Source of the DNA: Porticoccaceae bacterium UBA2002
GTDB lineage: Bacteria; Pseudomonadota; Gammaproteobacteria; Pseudomonadales; Porticoccaceae
Assembly (NCBI GenBank): GCA_002334915.1
Contig: DDCQ01000046.1
Location: 14,484-39,176 of the forward strand
Direction of reading: 5' to 3'
DNA length: 24,693 nt
The notes beneath the pieces are model-generated. The model had not been told where the DNA came from, searched no databases, and saw nothing but the letters and a program-made list of their open reading frames with translations. This document shows positions 17,801 to 24,337 of the stretch, piece by piece. The stretch's first letter is position 1. Each line of letters starts with the position of its first letter. The position numbers and the translations under genes were made by a program.

Positions 17801-18306
17801 GTGTAACCCTGTCTGGGATGGTGATTGGTATGCGTATTATGAAGAACAAGCGCGGCGAGAGCTTTGCTTTTCTGACCATAGATGACAAAAGCGGCCGCAT
17901 AGAATTATCGATATGGGCCGAGAAGTTTAATGCCTACAGGGATATTTTAACCAAAGACGCACTGCTGGTAATTCAGGGTGCCGTGGCTGAGGATAGCTTT
18001 ACCGGTGGGCTAAAAATGGTGGCTGAGTCTATCCAGTCTATTTACGAGGCAAGGTGCAGCAAACTGAATCGACTGGAGCTATGCATACCGCAGTCTGCTG
18101 GCTGTGAGGACTGGGTGGATAAATTCCACGGTACTCTGGGTGATTTTAAAGATGGTAACTGCCCGGTTACTGTGGAGTACTCCATACCCAGCGCAGCAGG
18201 GCAGCTGAGATTAGGTAGTCAATGGCTGGTGCAGCCGAAGGATGAGTTAATCAGTCGATTGCGCGAAGATTTTGGTAAAAACAGCGTCACCTTGCACTAT
18301 CATTAG
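14806..18306 (+). CDS. dnaE: DNA polymerase III alpha subunit
   Basis: Replicative polymerase catalytic subunit. The 1166-aa product (E. coli 1160) starts with the PHP domain (FVHLRLHSEYSLVDGLVRI, ALTDFNNFFGLVKFY). Polymerase motifs follow: GPGRGSGAGSLVAYAL, PDFDIDFCMEGRDRVI with catalytic Asp402 and Asp404, and KFDFLGLRTLTI with Asp556, matching E. coli Asp401/403/555. FRPGPLQSGMVDDFI, YGIILYQEQVMQIAQ and NKSHSAAYALVAYQTGW are all present. A likely beta-clamp motif is GMGDLFG near residue 930 (consensus QxDLF, with Q replaced). An OB fold occupies about 1000-1080. ATG 14806 overlaps the KAS III stop by 4 bases, so translation of dnaE is probably coupled to KAS III. Confidence 0.98.
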   Translation: MTAKFVHLRLHSEYSLVDGLVRIKPLAKKVAEMGMPAVALTDFNNFFGLVKFYKAAQGAGVKPILGADLLVQDETGEGNPTQLLLLVADQAGYQNLTKLISRAYQEGQRQAVPMIMKSWLNDYSDGLIALSGGRGGELGVALISGRSAEAEQILLDYMQLFPNRFYLELQRTGRAGEEDYLHAAVNLASQFSCPVVATNDVRFIDAAEFEAHEARVCIHEGRALDDPRRERRYSENQYLRSAEDMVELFSDIPEAVQNTIEIAKRCTLDLRLGEYFLPDYPIPEGLTINEFFIKLSEEGLEERLAKLFDTQAADFPETKKLYAERLKFELDIIIQMGFPGYFLIVMDFIRWAKDNQIPVGPGRGSGAGSLVAYALKITDLDPIEYDLLFERFLNPERVSMPDFDIDFCMEGRDRVIAYVAEQYGRDAVSQIVTFGTMAAKAVVRDVARVQGKSYGLADKLSKLIPFEVGMTLEKAVEQEEELKQFLAHDDEAAEIWSMALQLEGVSRNCGKHAGGVVIAPTIITDFSPVYCDDSGGGVVTQFDKNDVEEAGLVKFDFLGLRTLTIIDWAVRMINRTRSTHGEEPLDIEKISLDDTATYEMMQRAETTAVFQLESRGMKELIKKLGPDRFEDIVALVALFRPGPLQSGMVDDFINRKKGRAEVSYPHAQYQHECLKPALEPTYGIILYQEQVMQIAQEMGGYTLGGADLLRRAMGKKNADEMAKQRELFTQGAVSKGFAQDLASNIFDLMEKFAGYGFNKSHSAAYALVAYQTGWLKAHYPAEFMAATISSDMDKTDKVVTFIDECRAMKLDLLPPDVNQGQFHFSVDSQGRIIYGLGAIKGLGEGPVENIIAARTEGGPFADLFDFCARVDGRKVNKRALEAMIRSGALDEIGPEGEMGYRRAVMLAGMDEAVKLAEQHARNTSSGMGDLFGDSVVESASDINYNSYNGARTLSVRERLNGEKETLGLYLTGHPIDEYEDELRSMVPYRISDVRPGKDSVTLSGMVIGMRIMKNKRGESFAFLTIDDKSGRIELSIWAEKFNAYRDILTKDALLVIQGAVAEDSFTGGLKMVAESIQSIYEARCSKLNRLELCIPQSAGCEDWVDKFHGTLGDFKDGNCPVTVEYSIPSAAGQLRLGSQWLVQPKDELISRLREDFGKNSVTLHYH

Positions 18307-18380
18307 ATTAACAATCACTTTGGTGCTGGCCTCTGTAGATGTTAATATGCGCAGCACCGACTATCAGGGCATGCCACCAT

Positions 18381-19334
18381 ATGAATTTGAATTACCTCTC
18401 TTTTGAACAGCCAATTGCCGAGTTGGAAGCAAAGATTGAAGAGCTGCACCTGGTGGGTAATGACAACGAGCTCAATATTGCAGAAGAAGTGGCCAAGCTG
18501 CGCGACAAGTCTCATAAGTTAACCCAGAATATCTACTCCAAACTCAGCCCCTGGCAAGTTGTGCAGGTGGCCAGACATCCCCAGCGTCCCTACAGTCTTG
18601 ATTATATCCAGCGGATTTTTACCGACTGGGAAGAGATGCATGGCGATCGTCACTTTGGTGATGACAGTGCCATCGTTGGCGGTGTAGCGCGCCTCAATGG
18701 CAAGCCGGTAATGGTGATAGGTGAAGAGAAGGGTCGCGGTGTCAGCGATAAGGTGATGCGCAATTTTGGCATGCCCAAAGCTGAGGGATACCGCAAGGCA
18801 CTGCGTCTAATGGAGACTGCAGAGCGCTTTAAAATGCCTGTACTGACTCTGATAGATACTCCGGGAGCCTATCCGGGCATTGATTCAGAAGAGCGTAATA
18901 TCTCTGAGGCGATCGCCAGAAATCTGGCCGTGATGTCCCGTTTGAAAACGCCGATTATCTGTACTGTGATAGGCGAGGGCAGCTCCGGCGGCGCGCTGGC
19001 CATTGGTGTGGGTGACAAGTTGAATATGCTGCAGTACAGCACCTATTTTGTTATCTCGCCCGAGGGCTGCGCCAATATTATCTGGAAAACCAGTGAAAAA
19101 GCCCCTCAGGCTGCTGAAGCCATGGGCGTTACCTCAAGTAACCTCGAGAGTCTGGGTATTGTGGATGAGACCATTCCAGAACCCATGGGTGGCGCCCATC
19201 GCGACATTGAAACCATGAGCAACACATTGAAGACGCGCCTTAGTGAGCAGCTTGAAGAGCTTCAGGCCGTGCCTTTGGACGAGCTGTTGGAACGTCGTTA
19301 CCAGCGTCTGATGTCCTACGGCAAGCCCGATTAG
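18381..19334 (+). CDS. accA: Acetyl-CoA carboxylase carboxyltransferase subunit alpha
   Basis: With AccD it transfers the carboxyl from biotin to acetyl-CoA to make malonyl-CoA, the substrate of the upstream KAS III. From ATG 18381 the product is 317 aa (E. coli 319) and starts [21 protein letters not shown], matching E. coli [20 protein letters not shown] in kind. The CT core has [38 protein letters not shown] and [20 protein letters not shown], given here as separate blocks. A longer frame reaches back to ATG 18339, but those 14 codons match nothing in the family. No strong ribosome site; AGGGC is 11 bases away. It ends the conserved cluster; the next gene is convergent. Confidence 0.98.
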   Translation: MNLNYLSFEQPIAELEAKIEELHLVGNDNELNIAEEVAKLRDKSHKLTQNIYSKLSPWQVVQVARHPQRPYSLDYIQRIFTDWEEMHGDRHFGDDSAIVGGVARLNGKPVMVIGEEKGRGVSDKVMRNFGMPKAEGYRKALRLMETAERFKMPVLTLIDTPGAYPGIDSEERNISEAIARNLAVMSRLKTPIICTVIGEGSSGGALAIGVGDKLNMLQYSTYFVISPEGCANIIWKTSEKAPQAAEAMGVTSSNLESLGIVDETIPEPMGGAHRDIETMSNTLKTRLSEQLEELQAVPLDELLERRYQRLMSYGKPD

Positions 19335-19373
19335 ACTCTTTTCTCTGCTCGTCTGACTCCCTTTTAGCGCCCT

Positions 19374-20069
19374 TTAACTCTCCTCTAGCAGCGATATAGC
19401 GGCCAGTGCCTCTGGGTCCTGAGACTTTAACTTATTGGCTATATGGTGCTGGAAGAAATAGCGGAAGTCGTTATTTTTGTCGGCAGCGTAAAGGCAGTCA
19501 TCGCCGGGCAGTACAGGTGTGCTGGCCATTTTGTCTTCATCTATCAGCATGGCCTCCATAGAGCCATCATGGAGTAATCTCCAGCTGATAACCTCTTTGA
19601 GCGTGATGCTGTGAAAGCCGTCTGCAGAGAGCACTGCATGGGTACCAATGCTGTCTGGTACCTCCTGAATAATTTCTCGCCCGGTCTCGCACTGGTACTC
19701 ATAGTAGTCGGCGGCAGTTTCCAGCTCGACTACCTTGTGCAATGGTGCAGCAAAAAATAACTCATCGACCCCCTGGTCGTAATAGCCCTGCCACTGGCCA
19801 TTTAAGGGATCGTTTATTTCATCGCAGGCCACCAGTTCATCGAGCCAGGGAACCAGGCCTACGACCTCTCCACTGAGCCGCAGACCCCAGGCTAATACCT
19901 TAACTGAGAACAGCTTTTCCGGATTTTCGGAATTGCTGTAAAGCATATCAAGACCATCGAGTTCAGGGGCTATGCGGATAAGTTTGTTGTTGGAAAGTTC
20001 GGAGAGAGGTTTGCGGGTGAAGATATCAATCACGTTGTCCATCGGGTGATCAAGCGCCGGTGTGGGCAT
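19374..20069 (-). CDS. Conserved-looking protein of unknown function, 231 aa
   Basis: I do not recognise the family. The start ATG (complement of 20067-20069) is fixed by a strong AAGGAG (20078-20083) 8 bases upstream; the frame stays open for 21 more codons but those include a repeated CYQLP segment from an 18-bp duplication and are probably leader. The protein starts MPTPALDHPMDNVIDIFTRK, is acidic and soluble, has no signal peptide or membrane helix, and contains many aromatic and acidic residues (GYYDQGVDELFFAAP, ETAADYYEYQCE, NNDFRYFFQHH). The C-terminus is helical and charged. It is convergent with accA across 39 bases and divergent from epmC. Good ribosome site, normal-looking codon use and full-length frame argue for a real gene. 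Confidence 0.75.
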   Translation of the reverse strand: MPTPALDHPMDNVIDIFTRKPLSELSNNKLIRIAPELDGLDMLYSNSENPEKLFSVKVLAWGLRLSGEVVGLVPWLDELVACDEINDPLNGQWQGYYDQGVDELFFAAPLHKVVELETAADYYEYQCETGREIIQEVPDSIGTHAVLSADGFHSITLKEVISWRLLHDGSMEAMLIDEDKMASTPVLPGDDCLYAADKNNDFRYFFQHHIANKLKSQDPEALAAISLLEES

Positions 20070-20077
20070 AAATACTT

Positions 20078-20083
20078 CTCCTT
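20078..20083 (-). promoter_or_regulatory. Shine-Dalgarno deciding the 231-aa gene start
   Basis: AAGGAG on the minus strand, 8 bases ahead of the ATG ending at 20069. It is the strongest ribosome site in this part of the window and places the start 21 codons inside the longest open frame. Confidence 0.75.
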
Positions 20084-20119
20084 GAGGCAGTTGATAGCAA
20101 AGAGGCAGTTGATAGCAAA
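20084..20119 (-). repeat. Exact 18-bp tandem duplication in the leader
   Basis: The plus-strand unit GAGGCAGTTGATAGCAAA occurs at 20084-20101 and again at 20102-20119 with no mismatch. It directly abuts the AAGGAG ribosome site of the 231-aa gene. The junction of the two copies reads CTCTTT on the minus strand (20099-20104), which can pair with AAGGAG (five Watson-Crick pairs and one G-U) across a 15-base loop. The repeat may be a recent slippage duplication that modulates translation; the function is inference. Confidence 0.9.
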
Positions 20120-20337
20120 ATACTGCTAACACTACATAAGGTACTCCAGAATTTCATAAAGCACAACAATTTGTGTTTTATTGTTACCCAGGCTCGAGAG
20201 ATACCCTGTGACAACCGGGTTTGCAACCTAACCCTGCCTATCTGTTTTGCTGTAAAATACCGCTTTGTTTTCTACAGTTGCACACAATTTGTCGAGCGGT
20301 AAGAACCTTGGACAGCAAAAACCCACCACAGTTTTAT
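20120..20337. other. Divergent intergenic region, 231-aa gene / epmC
   Basis: The full gap between the two divergent starts is 268 bases and is the longest non-coding stretch in the window. Apart from the duplication it is A/T-rich and holds a short inverted repeat CACAA-CAAT-TTGTG (20162-20175). TAAAAT at 20253-20258 is a possible -10 toward epmC, but I find no matching -35 at 16-18 bases. No tRNA, riboswitch or terminator is evident. Confidence 0.4.
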
Positions 20338-20901
20338 ATGGCCGCTGATCTACAGCTAATTATTGAGCTGTTTGAGCAGCAGTTTTTTGACCGCTTTAAT
20401 ACCAGGCTTGAGGCTGGTGCCAGTGAGCCAGTTTATTTGCCGGCCAGTGGAGACTGCGCCTGGCATCGTCTATGCTTCCGGGAGGATTATATTCCCAGTG
20501 CGCTGCATGAGACAGCTCACTGGTGCATCGCTGGGTTAGAGCGCCTTAAATTAGAAGACTTTGGTTATTGGTACAACCCGGATGGGCGCACTGCAGAGCA
20601 GCAGAAAATATTTGAGGCTGCGGAGGTCAAACCCCAGGCGCTTGAATGGATGTTTTCAACAGCCTGTGACCAGCATTTTACCCTCAGTGTTGATAATCTT
20701 GATGGTGACAGCGCTGTTGATGGGGACTGTACAGCGGCCAGCGAAAGCTTTGCTCAGGCCGTGAGCCTGCAGGCGATTGACTGGTGTCAGCCGGGCAGAC
20801 TACCCAGTAGGGCAGCGTTATTTATTTATGCTCTGCGTCGCGGGTTTGATGGCCCCGATGCCCTGGATGCAAGAGAGTATCAACGGAATAAACTTATTTA
20901 A
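20338..20901 (+). CDS. epmC: Elongation factor P hydroxylase (EpmC/YfcM)
   Basis: Hydroxylates the beta-lysyl-lysine of EF-P, the last step of the EpmA/EpmB/EpmC modification that helps translation through polyproline. From ATG 20338 it is 187 aa (E. coli 182). It closely follows the E. coli pattern: FNTRLEAG, EPVYLPA, the metal-binding HETAHWCIAG (HExxH), DFGYWYNPDGRTAEQQ, FEAAEVKPQALEWMF and DNLDGD. The frame is open back to 20221; a TTG at 20308 is an alternative start, but the ATG gives the family-like N-terminus. Neither has a good ribosome site. epmA, epmB and efp are not in the window. xni follows after 11 bases, probably in the same transcript. Confidence 0.93.
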   Translation: MAADLQLIIELFEQQFFDRFNTRLEAGASEPVYLPASGDCAWHRLCFREDYIPSALHETAHWCIAGLERLKLEDFGYWYNPDGRTAEQQKIFEAAEVKPQALEWMFSTACDQHFTLSVDNLDGDSAVDGDCTAASESFAQAVSLQAIDWCQPGRLPSRAALFIYALRRGFDGPDALDAREYQRNKLI

Positions 20902-20912
20902 AAGCAGGGTAT

Positions 20913-21821
20913 ATGCAAGCCTATTTGATCGATTCCTCTATCTATATTTTTCGCAGTTACTTCAGTCTGCCGGACAATTGGCAGGCCCCTGAATCTGGTT
21001 ACTCGACTCATGCTGTCTATGGGTTCGCCGGGTTTTTATTAGATCTATTGCGTCAGAAACAGCCCGAACATTTATTTTGCGCCTTTGATGAAAGTCTGGG
21101 GTCGGGTTTTCGCCATCAACTCTGCGCCAATTATAAATCCAATCGGGAGCTGCCCGATGAGGCTCTGGCGTTTCAGCTCAATGCCTGTCGGCAGCTCTGT
21201 CGTGTGCTGGGCATTCGCGAAATGGCCTCCAATATATTTGAGGCAGATGATCTAATTGGTGGTGTTGCCAGTAAGGTTAGGCAGGATAATGGGCAGCCTG
21301 TATTTGTCAGCCGTGACAAAGATTTAATCCAGCTGGTTCAAGCCAGCGACCTGTATTGGGACTTTGGCAAGTCCCAGCCCAAGACTCAGTCTGAGCTTGA
21401 GGCTGAATTGGATATTGGTTGCGGGCAGATGGCCGACCTGCTGGCCCTGATGGGGGATAGTAGCGACAGTATCGCCGGGGTGCCTGGTATAGGAGCTAAG
21501 ACTGCCCGTCAGCTGTTATCCCATTACCCCGGCATAGATGCCATTATGGAGCATCTGGATCAGCTGCAGGATCTGCCGATCCGCGGAGCTAAAAAGCTGG
21601 CAGATAAGCTTAATAGCCATCGCGATCAGCTATTTTTAGCGCTTCAGCTGGCGACGATTGTGACTGATGTAGATGAGGCGCCAACACTTCAGGGGATTAG
21701 TTGGCAGGGCATTCATCAGGATGCCTTTGAGTTGTTTTGCGAAGAGATGGGGTTTGGAACAGCTTTTACAGCTCGGGCTAACAGTCTTAAGCAGCGAAGC
21801 TATGGCACACCGATGCGCTAG
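20913..21821 (+). CDS. xni: Stand-alone 5'-3' exonuclease / flap endonuclease (Xni-like)
   Basis: Belongs to the 5' nuclease superfamily related to the N-terminal domain of DNA polymerase I. The acidic metal ligands are visible in order: Asp7 in YLIDSS, Asp in FCAFDES, EADD in IFEADDLIGG, the two Asp in SRDKDLIQL, and GDSSDSIAGVPGIGAKTA, which combines the last Asp ligands with the helix-3-turn-helix DNA-binding motif. The arch region FRHQLCANYKSNRE is present. It is 302 aa, longer than E. coli Xni (251), with about 50 extra C-terminal residues. It has no polymerase domain. CAGGG lies about 5 bases before the ATG. The exact subfamily (Xni proper or another flap nuclease) is uncertain, so the symbol is tentative. 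Confidence 0.85.
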   Translation: MQAYLIDSSIYIFRSYFSLPDNWQAPESGYSTHAVYGFAGFLLDLLRQKQPEHLFCAFDESLGSGFRHQLCANYKSNRELPDEALAFQLNACRQLCRVLGIREMASNIFEADDLIGGVASKVRQDNGQPVFVSRDKDLIQLVQASDLYWDFGKSQPKTQSELEAELDIGCGQMADLLALMGDSSDSIAGVPGIGAKTARQLLSHYPGIDAIMEHLDQLQDLPIRGAKKLADKLNSHRDQLFLALQLATIVTDVDEAPTLQGISWQGIHQDAFELFCEEMGFGTAFTARANSLKQRSYGTPMR

Positions 21822-21838
21822 GCTACATAGAACTTTTT

Positions 21839-21854
21839 AAGAGTAGATAAACTG
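21839..21854 (+). promoter_or_regulatory. Ribosome site and CTG start of pdxB
   Basis: AAGAG at 21839-21843 is 8 bases ahead of CTG 21852-21854. Between the in-frame stop TAG 21828-21830 and the first ATG at 21876 there is no ATG, GTG or TTG, while the encoded residues KIIADQN are the conserved first strand of PdxB. The start must therefore be a rare codon, most simply this CTG. Confidence 0.75.
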
Positions 21855-22952
21855 AAAATAATCGCTGATCAAAATATGCCCCTAGTCGCAGAGCTATTTG
21901 CCGAGTTCGCTGATATTCAGCTATTGGCCGGGCGGGATATTAAGCGCCAGCATCTGCTGGATGCCGATGTGCTGCTGGTGCGCTCAGTGACCAGAGTCGA
22001 CGCTGCGCTGCTGGAAGGGACCAGGGTGGCGTTTGTTGGCTCTGCGACCATAGGAACCGATCATATAGATATTGATTATCTGCATCGGACGGGAATTCAG
22101 TTTGCCCATGCGCCGGGATGCAATGCCGAGGCTGTGGTGCAGTATGATCTCAGTGTGATGAGCCGTTTAATGCCTGACTGGCAGAGTAAAACTCTGGGCA
22201 TTATTGGTTGTGGCAATGTGGGTGGCAGACTTTATCGGAGACTGCGCGAGCTCGATGTTCACTGTCAGGTCTATGACCCATTTTTATCTGCAGCTGCTAT
22301 TCCAGATTTGACCGAACTGGATGCTGTACTTGACTGCGATATTATTTGCCTGCATACACCTCTGACTTATGAGGGCCCATTTCCCACCCACCATCTGCTG
22401 GATAAGACTCGCTTGCAAAGCATAGGGTCTGAAGCCTTGCTTATTAATGCTGGCCGCGGAGCGGTGATCGACAACGGGGCGCTTCTAGAGCTGTTTCAGG
22501 CTGGTAAGCAGTTTCAGGTTGCATTGGATGTCTGGGAGAATGAGCCTAGTATAGATAGAAACCTGATGGCTTTAGTGGCTATGGCTACACCCCATATCGC
22601 TGGATATAGCCTTGAGGGTAAGGTTAATGGCACAAAAATGGTATTTGATGCTTTTATCGAATGGGCCGGTTTAACCACTGAAAAAGGTTCTGAGACTGTA
22701 TTTGAAGAGCCGCTGCAGTTGGCCCCTGTAACACTCAATAGGGCGATTTTGGATAGTTACGATGTGACCGAAGACCATCAGCGCATGATTAAAGCCATGA
22801 CCGATGCGGGCTCAGATCAGGTGAAAGTCGCGCAGATCTTTGATCAGCTGCGCAAAAACTATCCGGTTCGACGGGAATTTAGCTACTACGGTATTGATCA
22901 GGCTGAGGAAAACCTGGCTCAATATCAAAGTCTAGGCTTCAGAATCGTCTAG
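21852..22952 (+). CDS. pdxB: Erythronate-4-phosphate dehydrogenase
   Basis: Oxidises 4-phosphoerythronate with NAD in the DXP-dependent pyridoxal phosphate pathway. Read from CTG 21852 the product is 366 aa (family about 380) and begins (M)KIIADQNMPLVAELFAEF, the normal PdxB N-terminus. An ATG start at 21876 would remove the first beta strand. Later blocks: LLVRSVTRVD, ATIGTDHIDIDYL, APGCNAEAVVQYDL, the Rossmann GIIGCGNVGGRLY near residue 120, LHTPLTYEGPFPTHHLLD, INAGRGAVIDN with the catalytic Arg, VALDVWENEP (Glu) and TPHIAGYSLEGK with the catalytic His. It has the PdxB-type C-terminal dimerisation domain. Its 3' end overlaps a minus-strand 47-aa gene by 21 bases. Confidence 0.95.
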   Translation: MKIIADQNMPLVAELFAEFADIQLLAGRDIKRQHLLDADVLLVRSVTRVDAALLEGTRVAFVGSATIGTDHIDIDYLHRTGIQFAHAPGCNAEAVVQYDLSVMSRLMPDWQSKTLGIIGCGNVGGRLYRRLRELDVHCQVYDPFLSAAAIPDLTELDAVLDCDIICLHTPLTYEGPFPTHHLLDKTRLQSIGSEALLINAGRGAVIDNGALLELFQAGKQFQVALDVWENEPSIDRNLMALVAMATPHIAGYSLEGKVNGTKMVFDAFIEWAGLTTEKGSETVFEEPLQLAPVTLNRAILDSYDVTEDHQRMIKAMTDAGSDQVKVAQIFDQLRKNYPVRREFSYYGIDQAEENLAQYQSLGFRIV

Positions 22953-23075
22953 CTTTTCACAGGCAGTCTGCACCATCTCTTCGGTGATAGGTATCTCTTC
23001 ACCCTGTTCATTGATAATCGCCGCGCCATTAAAATTAGGCTGCTCTGGTAGTGTTTCCTGCTTGTTATTGGTCAT
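22932..23075 (-). CDS. Small conserved-looking protein, 47 aa
   Basis: A complete short frame from ATG (complement 23073-23075) to TAG (complement 22932-22934). AGGAT (23081-23085 region) lies about 6 bases upstream. The product is acidic, MTNNKQETLPEQPNFNGAAI followed by INEQGEEIPITEEMVQTACEKL and DDSEA. The core FNGAAI-x2-E-x-G-x-E-I/V-PITEEM-x-x-x-ACE-x-L resembles a short gammaproteobacterial family that I recall being named after P. aeruginosa PA1571; that match is from memory and unverified. It begins 14 bases after the alaA stop on the same strand, so it is likely co-transcribed. Its last 21 bases run antisense to the end of pdxB. Function unknown; no membrane segment. Confidence 0.75.
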   Translation of the reverse strand: MTNNKQETLPEQPNFNGAAIINEQGEEIPITEEMVQTACEKLDDSEA

Positions 23076-23089
23076 TATCGATCCTGTTG

Positions 23090-24304
23090 TTACAGTCTTA
23101 ATCGCTCTAAAAAGTTGGCAAATCTGCCTATAGATTCTCTGAGTTGCTCCTGATCAGGCAAGAATACAATACGGAAATGCTGCTTGCTATCAAGATTAAA
23201 AGCCGAACCCTGAACCATTAAAATACGCTCTTCCTTTAGTAAGTTTAGCATCAGTTGTTCATCGTCTGCGACTGGATATATTGCCGGGTCAAGCTTGGGG
23301 AAAAGATACATTGCCGATTTAGGCATAACACAGCTGACCCCCGGAATATCAGTAATTAGTCTGTAGGCCAAATCTCTCTGGGCTAAAAGACGCCCGCCCG
23401 GCAGGATTAAATCTTCAATACTCTGACGTCCTCCAAGGGCGGTCTGCACCGCCAACATGGCTGGAGCATTGGCACAAAGACGCATAGATGCCAGCATTTC
23501 CAGCCCTTCTATATAGCTGGCAGCCCGCTCCCTGGTGCCGGTGATAAGCATCCATCCAGAGCGAAAGCCGGCCAGACGATAGGTCTTTGACAGGCCATTA
23601 AAGGTCAGGCACAGGGTCTCTGTAATCAGGCTGGCCATGGGCACATGAACGGCATCGTCATAGACTATTCGATCGTAAATCTCATCGGCAAACATCACCA
23701 AATTATGTTTCTCTGCCAGAGCGGCCAGCTGTTTTAGAACTGCTTCTGAGTAGACAGCGCCAGTGGGATTATTGGGGTTTATTACCACTAGCCCACGGGT
23801 ATTGGCAGTGATTTTGGCTTCGATATCTGCGATATCAGGTTGCCAGTCATCCGTCTCGTTGCAGCTATAGTGAATCGGCGTTCCACCCCCCATGGATACT
23901 GCCGCAGTCCACAGTGGATAGTCGGGGGAGGGTATCAGTATTTCATCCCCGGGGTTGAGCAGCGCCTGCATGGCCATAACAATCAGCTCGCTGACGCCAT
24001 TGCCCATAATTACATCTTCAATATGAATCCCATCTATTCCCTGAGCCTGATAGCGCTGCATTACTGCTTTACGGGCCGAGAATAATCCCTTGCTGTGACA
24101 GTAGCCCTGGGCTTCACGCAAATTTTGAATTACATCGTGAAATATCTCATCTGGCGCGTCAAAGCCAAAGGCGCCTGGGTTACCAATATTGAGTTTAATT
24201 ATTTTTTGGCCCTGATCCTCCAGCCAGTTTGCGTGGTCGAGCACGGGGCCACGAATGTCATAGCATACGCCGGATAGCTTGTCGGATTTCAATAAATCGG
24301 TCAT
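23090..24304 (-). CDS. alaA: Glutamate-pyruvate aminotransferase AlaA
   Basis: PLP-dependent class I aminotransferase that makes alanine from pyruvate and glutamate. The 404-aa product (E. coli 405) is close to E. coli AlaA (YfbQ) throughout: SGVCYDIRGPVLDHA, KLNIGNPGAFGFDAPDEI, QGYCHSKGLFSARKAVMQRY, GNGVSELIVMAMQALLN, PSPDYPLWTAAVS, INPNNPTGAVYS, FADEIYDRIVYDD, then the PLP lysine Lys240 in FNGLSKTYRLAGFRSGW, and YIEGLEMLASMRLCAN. The C-terminus has FRIVFLPD. The ATG (complement 24302-24304) has no strong ribosome site. It is followed by the 47-aa gene and is convergent with pdxB. A weak -10 (TACAAT, complement 24344-24349) could serve it. Confidence 0.97.
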   Translation of the reverse strand: MTDLLKSDKLSGVCYDIRGPVLDHANWLEDQGQKIIKLNIGNPGAFGFDAPDEIFHDVIQNLREAQGYCHSKGLFSARKAVMQRYQAQGIDGIHIEDVIMGNGVSELIVMAMQALLNPGDEILIPSPDYPLWTAAVSMGGGTPIHYSCNETDDWQPDIADIEAKITANTRGLVVINPNNPTGAVYSEAVLKQLAALAEKHNLVMFADEIYDRIVYDDAVHVPMASLITETLCLTFNGLSKTYRLAGFRSGWMLITGTRERAASYIEGLEMLASMRLCANAPAMLAVQTALGGRQSIEDLILPGGRLLAQRDLAYRLITDIPGVSCVMPKSAMYLFPKLDPAIYPVADDEQLMLNLLKEERILMVQGSAFNLDSKQHFRIVFLPDQEQLRESIGRFANFLERLRL

Positions 24305-24337
24305 TGTTTATTTTCACATAATTAGAGGAGCTGCCAC

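Noticed and set aside
18339..18380. Longer accA start at ATG 18339
   Set aside because: The extra 14 residues match nothing in AccA, whose normal N-terminus begins at ATG 18381.
19335..19373. Bidirectional terminator between accA and the convergent unknown gene
   Set aside because: No inverted repeat with a T-run is visible in the 39 bases.
20221..20337. Longer epmC start
   Set aside because: The extra 39 residues are Cys-rich and unlike the family; ATG 20338 gives the E. coli-like N-terminus and length.
23840..24085. Plus-strand frame of 81 codons inside alaA
   Set aside because: Antisense shadow of a clear aminotransferase gene with no ribosome site or family resemblance.
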